A stretch of 5,756 nt of DNA from CAVTAE01 sp051649365 (GTDB lineage Bacteria > Deinococcota > Deinococci > Deinococcales > Trueperaceae): contig JBOFGY010000220.1 in NCBI GenBank assembly GCA_051649365.1, positions 1-5,756 on the forward strand, in the 5' to 3' direction. The notes below the pieces were generated by a model that was given only the letters and a program-made list of their open reading frames with translations, was not told the origin of the DNA and made no database searches. This document shows, in pieces, positions 1-3,575 of this stretch. Numbering within the stretch: the first letter of the stretch is position 1; each line of letters begins with the position of its first letter. A program made the translations under genes and the position numbers.

Positions 1-1
1 G

Positions 2-91
2 GCGCAATGTGTCGAGATGAAACTCGGGGCTAAAATCCTCAACCGCATGGCTGCTCTCGCTATGCCTGTGTCTACCAAAGTCATTAGCTAA
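2..91 (+). CDS. C-terminal end of an unidentified protein (partial, cut by left edge)
   Basis: This is the only plus-strand frame open from the left edge. It gives 29 residues and ends with TAA at 89-91, while the other two plus frames stop at 31 and 18. The visible tail ends in ALAMPVSTKVIS and has no motif I recognise. The reverse complement of the same stretch is also open, so the coding claim rests mainly on the stop codon being followed by an 81-base gap before a same-strand gene. I see no hairpin terminator after the stop, so read-through into the hydrolase gene is possible. The product cannot be named from this fragment. Confidence 0.35.
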   Translation, partial: AQCVEMKLGAKILNRMAALAMPVSTKVIS

Positions 92-143
92 GGCTTACCC
101 TCGCTCAACCTCTTGCTATTTATGCAACAACGCCGAAGCGCAG

Positions 144-149
144 TATACT
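144..149 (+). promoter_or_regulatory. Candidate -10 box (TATACT) ahead of the hydrolase gene
   Basis: TATACT differs from the sigma-70 -10 consensus TATAAT at one base. It lies 23 bases before the chosen GTG start, which would give a short leader. No good -35 box stands 16-18 bases upstream: the sequence there is near TTATGC, and a better TTGCTA at 113-118 is 25 bases away. The box is also the left arm of a small inverted repeat (TATAC-TCGT-GTATA, 144-157). It is weak evidence, but it agrees with translation starting at 173 rather than at the earlier in-frame ATG at 122, which would place this box inside the gene. Confidence 0.25.
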
Positions 150-172
150 CGTGTATAGAAAAGAGAAATATC

Positions 173-1642
173 GTGACTGCCTTCTTCAAAATTTTAAGCT
201 GTGCTGTGGTCTGTCTTGCTTTACTTACTGCTTGCTTGCCCATATCACAACAACTTCCCCCTTCAGTCTCCCCCATTCACTACCGCATTGCACCCTCAGA
301 GGTTCAAAGCAGCTATAGTCACCTGGCAGGTTATCCCGAACCACACACACCAAGTGAATTCAACCAAACCATGTATTCCCGCTATTACATAAAAGGGGAA
401 ATAGCCGACACAATTATTATTCTTCAGCCTGGCATTTTTGGTGGGGCGAGTAGTTTTGACATTTTAGCTCGGCAACTCGTCGCGGCGTTGCCCAATACGG
501 AAGTGTGGGCCGTAGATAGACGTGCGAATTTACTCGAGGATCTTAGCGCGATGCAAGAAGCATTGAAACAGCGTGACCCGATGCTCGCATATGATTACTA
601 CGTTACGAACTTAAATAAACCTAACGGCTTTCAACCTTTAGGGCCGGACACACTTGGCTTTATGCGCCATTGGGGGCTCGAGGTACATCTCCACGATTTA
701 CATGTCATTGTGAAAGAAGCCAATCGCCAAGCAACAAACGTGATATTAGGCGGCCACTCACTTGGTGCTGCGCTGGTAAACTACTACAGTTCCTTCGTGT
801 TTCCAGATGGTGCCGGTCATGAACATATTGACGCACTGCTGCTCCTTGATGGTGTGCTTGGCCGCACGGGTGGTTTCAATACGCCCATAGGCAAGGTGCG
901 TCTCGGGGAACTCGAGCTGTTACCTGGACTGGGTGACTTGCGAAGGGGCAACGGCGCACCCTACTCTGACCTTCTTCTGCCACCCGCCTTCTATGCACAG
1001 CGAGAGTCTATGGCTCTTCTTGCCCATTTTGAACCCGCAGCCAATACTCCTGCCGATATTGCCTCTTTTCCTATCAGCAATTTAGCAGCGATCAGCATTC
1101 CAAATGATGATAGTTATAGTGGCTTTATCCCCTTTAGTTCTTCGATGGGTGATGCGGTTGGTGCAACTTTTGGGGGCAATCTTAGTGCTGCACTTCTAGC
1201 AGGCCCACCAGGGATTTACAGCAAGTCCGTTGTTGGTATTGCCAAGGGTTACGAGCGTATAGATTGGCAACGCGGCGACCCACAAGAGAATCCTGTAAAT
1301 CCACAGGCGGTGATGGCAGTGTGGGTAACACCTGACACGAACCGCTCCGAATGGTATTTCCCTTTGCGTCTTGCCTTTGAGATTGCGTCTTACGATGTGC
1401 GACTCGAGAACACCCCAAACTTTGTACCCACAAGCACTGTCCGCACGCCAACACTCGCCGTAGGCGCAGAGCGTGGTCTTGTCACGAACTTAGAGGGTTT
1501 TGCTGCCTACAACAACGTACGCGCAGGCTCACTTTTTTCCATGTACGTGCTACCTCGTTTTACACATTTAGATATTGTCTACGCAGAACGCAATCCACTC
1601 GTTTCAATTGTTGCCAAATGGCTCGAGGGACTCGGGGTTTAG
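173..1642 (+). CDS. Lipid-anchored alpha/beta-hydrolase of unknown substrate
   Basis: This encodes 489 residues. Residues 1-21 form a lipoprotein signal: short n-region with Lys6, hydrophobic stretch, then lipobox LTAC, so Cys21 would be lipidated and the protein anchored outside the cytoplasm. The body looks like an alpha/beta-hydrolase: a strand into an oxyanion-type loop (QPGIFGG, 85-91), a nucleophile elbow GGHSLGAA with Ser196, a following strand ending LLLLDG (Asp226), the late strand TPTLAVGAERG (425-435), and a C-terminal RFTHLD with candidate catalytic His465. The acid is unclear: the usual Asp after the late strand appears to be Gly435, with Glu433 nearby. The large insertion between Ser196 and the late strand could be a lid. 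The start is chosen at GTG 173 because it gives a compact signal peptide after a purine-rich AAAAGAGAAA. ATG 122 is in frame (506 residues) but gives a long n-region and has no ribosome site. Esterase or lipase activity is inference. Confidence 0.82.
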   Translation: MTAFFKILSCAVVCLALLTACLPISQQLPPSVSPIHYRIAPSEVQSSYSHLAGYPEPHTPSEFNQTMYSRYYIKGEIADTIIILQPGIFGGASSFDILARQLVAALPNTEVWAVDRRANLLEDLSAMQEALKQRDPMLAYDYYVTNLNKPNGFQPLGPDTLGFMRHWGLEVHLHDLHVIVKEANRQATNVILGGHSLGAALVNYYSSFVFPDGAGHEHIDALLLLDGVLGRTGGFNTPIGKVRLGELELLPGLGDLRRGNGAPYSDLLLPPAFYAQRESMALLAHFEPAANTPADIASFPISNLAAISIPNDDSYSGFIPFSSSMGDAVGATFGGNLSAALLAGPPGIYSKSVVGIAKGYERIDWQRGDPQENPVNPQAVMAVWVTPDTNRSEWYFPLRLAFEIASYDVRLENTPNFVPTSTVRTPTLAVGAERGLVTNLEGFAAYNNVRAGSLFSMYVLPRFTHLDIVYAERNPLVSIVAKWLEGLGV

Positions 1643-1714
1643 CAGGTCAGCATTTCAGAAATTGTTAAAGTGTTAGGGATTAGCTAAAACCTAATGGCTA
1701 ACACCTGCCTTTTT
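1642..1714 (+). terminator. Intrinsic terminator after the hydrolase gene, between convergent genes
   Basis: A nested hairpin has arms TGTTAG (1671-1676) and CTAACA (1698-1703), an inner stem ATTAG/CTAAT (1679-1683 and 1691-1695) and a 7-base loop. A possible outer stem pairs GCAGG (1642-1646) with CCTGC (1704-1708), directly before CTTTTT (1709-1714). The T-run serves the plus strand and overlaps the complement of the argJ stop codon at 1713-1715. In the minus direction the same hairpin is followed only by CTTTAAC, so it would be a weaker terminator for argJ. Confidence 0.68.
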
Positions 1715-2864
1715 ACGTTGTGTAATCCGCATTGACGTGAACATACTCCGCCGATAAATCACAGCCCCACGCTGTTGCACTGGCATTCCCTGCGGCTAGC
1801 TCTACCTCGACGAACACCTCCGACACTGCTTTCATCGCACCCGATACTGCCGCCGCATCAAAACTTAGCGATTGACCTTTATACACTAAATGACTTTGTA
1901 GTTTGATGGTGAGACCTGCCATATCGGACACAGCACCTGAGTTTCCAACAGCAACTAGAATGCGTCCCCAGTTTGGGTCGTTGCCGTGAATGGCAGCTTT
2001 TACGAGTGGGCTGCGCACGACGGCTCTCGAGGCTTGCCTCGCCTCGAGTTCATTTCTTGCTCCAGTAATTTTTACGGTTAAAAGTTTTGTCGCGCCTTCA
2101 CCGTCTCTGGCAATTTTTTGAGCAAGTTTACTGCATACATCGAGCAGACCATTCGTGAAGTCATTAGCGTTGGCACGCACTTGGTGGCTCGAGAGCAAAA
2201 TCGCCATGTCGTTCGGTGACGTATCGCCATCTACTGTAACTTGGTTAAAACTGTTGTTGACAATTTTTTGCCAAATTTCGCGCAGCGTTTCTTGGGGCAA
2301 GGCCGCATCCGTCATAATAAAGGCGAGCATCGTCGCCATATTTGGGTGAATCATGCCTGAACCTTTGGCAATACCCACAATTCTCGCGCCGCTCTCGAGC
2401 GTAACTGCAATTTGCTTTGATTGTAAGTCTGTCGTCAAAATCGCTTCCGAGAATGCGGTACTGTCACCCGTCATCTGCCGCGCCAGTTTATTGAGTGAAC
2501 CTTTAATCTTATCTACCGGCAACTTCTGCCCAACCACACCCGTGCTTGCTGTCAACACATCTTGAACGCGCTTGAGTGACAAAACATTGGCAGCATGTCC
2601 CGCCATGTCTTCGTTATCCCAAATACCCTGTTCGCCATTCGCACAATTCGCGTTACCACTATTTACAAGCACAGCGTGAACGGGTTGCTTTGAGGTATAA
2701 CGCGAACGGTTGCGCGACACACACGGAGCTTTGAGAGCATTTTCGGTAGAGGTAAAGGCCCAGTGCAGCGGATAAGGAGAGTAAATAACCCCTAAGTCAG
2801 GCTTGCCTGATTCTTTAATGCCACTGCTGAGTCCAGAGGTCTGAAAACCGACAGGAAGTTTCAT
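1713..2864 (-). CDS. argJ: ArgJ, ornithine acetyltransferase / glutamate N-acetyltransferase
   Basis: This is a full-length ArgJ of 383 residues. It moves the acetyl group from N-acetylornithine to glutamate in the cyclic arginine pathway; some members also use acetyl-CoA, which the sequence alone cannot settle. The family cuts itself before a Thr that becomes the N-terminal nucleophile. Here that site is KGSGMIHPNMATML, so cleavage is expected between Ala177 and Thr178 (codon 2331-2333), giving alpha (1-177) and beta (178-383) chains. Other family marks are GFQTSGLSSGIKESGKPDL (6-24), VNSGNANC (67-74), the oxyanion-hole STGVVG (107-112), VDGDTSPND (211-219), ARDGEGATK (252-260), GNDPNWGR (294-301) and the C-terminal VNADYTT. 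The ATG start fits the usual few residues before GF. No Shine-Dalgarno is visible; the start lies 21 bases after the Uma2 stop, so coupling or an internal promoter is possible. No other arginine genes are in view. Confidence 0.96.
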   Translation of the reverse strand: MKLPVGFQTSGLSSGIKESGKPDLGVIYSPYPLHWAFTSTENALKAPCVSRNRSRYTSKQPVHAVLVNSGNANCANGEQGIWDNEDMAGHAANVLSLKRVQDVLTASTGVVGQKLPVDKIKGSLNKLARQMTGDSTAFSEAILTTDLQSKQIAVTLESGARIVGIAKGSGMIHPNMATMLAFIMTDAALPQETLREIWQKIVNNSFNQVTVDGDTSPNDMAILLSSHQVRANANDFTNGLLDVCSKLAQKIARDGEGATKLLTVKITGARNELEARQASRAVVRSPLVKAAIHGNDPNWGRILVAVGNSGAVSDMAGLTIKLQSHLVYKGQSLSFDAAAVSGAMKAVSEVFVEVELAAGNASATAWGCDLSAEYVHVNADYTT

Positions 2865-2875
2865 AATCGTTATGA
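2861..2875. promoter_or_regulatory. 15-bp perfect dyad covering the argJ start codon
   Basis: TCATAA-TCG-TTATGA has two 6-base arms around a 3-base centre, and the argJ ATG (2862-2864, minus strand) lies in one arm. An overlapping 8-base palindrome TGATATCA sits at 2873-2880. In argJ mRNA the dyad could fold into a small hairpin hiding the AUG, or in DNA it could be a protein site. It does not match the ARG box consensus that I know (TGAAT/ATTCA arms), so I do not assign a regulator. AT-rich dyads of this size can occur by chance. Confidence 0.35.
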
Positions 2876-2885
2876 TATCACTGTG

Positions 2886-3239
2886 TTACAGATCAAAAAT
2901 AGCCTCTACACTTAGTGAGGTTTGTAAAATAGGAACAGCCAGGTCACCTTGAGTTACACTGCTCGAGACCCAAGCATTCGCATTTCTTTCAAATATATCA
3001 ATAGCTTTTTTCACACCATCTACAATCCAATAGGTTTGCAATGTTTCAATACTGCGGTAAGCCTCGAGCTTTTCGCGTCTATCTATTGCCTCACTACTAG
3101 GAGAAACGACTTCAACAAGAAAACAAGGGTACTGGAAAATCTTGGGGTCTTTATCTCTTGCATCGCAAAGCAACATGACATCAGGGTAGTAATAACGATT
3201 AAATCTTGGAATCCATAACTTAACACCTTCAATAGCCAC
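2886..3239 (-). CDS. C-terminal catalytic piece of the split Uma2 gene
   Basis: This 117-residue open frame could start at GTG 3237-3239, two codons after the amber codon and its following TGT. It holds the nuclease-fold core: YYYPDV (candidate metal-binding Asp20 of this piece), LVEVVSPSS (Glu43), then DRREKLEAYRSIETLQTYWIVD with Lys57. A purine-rich AAGAAGAG ends 10 bases before this GTG and could support restart of translation, but it is far from consensus. Without the N-terminal part the fold lacks its first strands and helices, so independent function is doubtful. The stop is 21 bases before the argJ start. Confidence 0.6.
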   Translation of the reverse strand: MAIEGVKLWIPRFNRYYYPDVMLLCDARDKDPKIFQYPCFLVEVVSPSSEAIDRREKLEAYRSIETLQTYWIVDGVKKAIDIFERNANAWVSSSVTQGDLAVPILQTSLSVEAIFDL

Positions 3240-3245
3240 ACGACA

Positions 3246-3434
3246 CTAGCTCTTCTTGGTCGAAGAGCGCAAAGCAGTATAAATATTTCCTGCAATCTCG
3301 TTGTTATTTAAGGACTCTCCCAGCACTTCATAAAGAATACCATCAACATATTTGTACCGGGTCAACGAGGTTTCCTCGCGCTCGAGATATTCCTGTGGAG
3401 ACATAAACGTTGGAAGCCTAAGGGCCATAAGCAT
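3246..3434 (-). CDS. N-terminal piece of the split Uma2 gene
   Basis: This 62-residue open frame (60 from the second ATG) ends at the amber codon. It carries the alpha/beta N-terminal part of a DUF820 protein: PTFMSPQEYLERE, YKYVDGILYEVLGES and NEIAGNIYTALRSS. Where many relatives have HN before the xIAGN helix, this one has NN. It holds none of the catalytic acidic residues, so alone it is unlikely to be active. CTCGAG occurs once here, as Leu-Glu. Confidence 0.6.
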   Translation of the reverse strand: MLMALRLPTFMSPQEYLEREETSLTRYKYVDGILYEVLGESLNNNEIAGNIYTALRSSTKKS

Positions 3435-3445
3435 ATCTTACTACA

Positions 3446-3507
3446 GAATTTAGCAAAGTACTAAAATTATTGAGCACTGAATTTAGTGATTTACTAAAAC
3501 ACTGAGC
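3446..3507. repeat. Tandem imperfect repeat with two TTTAG-N7-CTAAA dyads upstream of Uma2
   Basis: Two copies of a unit lie at 3446-3475 and 3479-3507. Each has GAATTTAG, then TACTAAAA, then a GAGC end, and matching parts are 33 bases apart. Each copy contains an inverted repeat TTTAG-N7-CTAAA (3449-3465 and 3482-3498). The centres are three helical turns apart, and the nearer one is about 23 bases before the first Uma2 ATG. This looks like a pair of operator sites, although AT-rich chance structure is an alternative. I cannot place a convincing -35/-10 pair here. Confidence 0.55.
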
Positions 3508-3514
3508 TTTGTAG

Positions 3515-3558
3515 AAATAAAAATCTCAGGTCTCCACATTTTTACATGAAGACCCGAG
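3515..3558 (-). terminator. Intrinsic terminator of clpB
   Basis: Read on the minus strand, CTCGGGTCT (3558-3550) pairs with AGACCTGAG (3533-3525) in a 9-pair stem with one G-U, around a 16-base loop that contains a short CAT/ATG pairing. It is followed at once by ATTTTTATTT. It begins about 17 bases after the clpB stop codon and separates clpB from the Uma2-argJ pair. Confidence 0.85.
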
Positions 3559-3575
3559 TCAATTTCTTACACAAT

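Larger units (their letters stand above)
2886..3434 (-). pseudogene. Uma2 family (DUF820) putative endonuclease gene, split by an in-frame amber codon
   Basis: Two adjacent open frames on the minus strand lie in the same reading frame and are separated only by TAG (3246-3248). Together they form one Uma2/DUF820 protein of about 180 positions if started at ATG 3426-3428, close to the usual length. The order of parts is intact: N-terminal MSPQEYLERE and YKYVDG, then NNNEIAGNIYTALRSS, the amber at position 61, CRVAIEGVKLWIP, the YYYPDV strand, LVEVVSPS, and RREKLEAYRSIETLQTYWIVD. The family has a PD-(D/E)XK-like nuclease fold. The amber falls at the short, variable join just before the usual CRV. 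No other defect is seen, which suggests a recent nonsense mutation, a sequencing error, or read-through. Two near starts exist (3432-3434 and 3426-3428); MALRLPTFMSPQEYL looks more typical. No strong ribosome site is present. Confidence 0.8.

Noticed and set aside
113..172. Earlier starts (TTG 113, ATG 122) for the hydrolase gene
   Set aside because: They lack a ribosome site and give an over-long, atypical lipoprotein n-region; GTG 173 gives a compact signal peptide. ATG 122 is not fully excluded.
88..276. A 62-residue minus-strand open frame overlapping the hydrolase start
   Set aside because: It has no motif or ribosome site and is antisense to the signal peptide region. The other overlapping small frames within argJ and clpB are shadows of the same kind.
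83..1687. Repeat ATTAGCTAA at 83-91 and 1679-1687
   Set aside because: Nine bases in two places is within chance; one copy is the end of a gene and the other is part of a hairpin.
2861..2880. An ArgR operator in front of argJ
   Set aside because: The dyad arms do not match the TGAAT/ATTCA arms of the ARG box consensus I know.
3239..3250. A frameshift between the two Uma2 pieces
   Set aside because: Codon boundaries of both pieces are in the same register; the only break is the TAG codon at 3246-3248.
3435..3575. CRISPR array or small mobile element in the repeat-bearing gap
   Set aside because: There are only two imperfect units with no spacers, no terminal inverted repeats and no target duplication.
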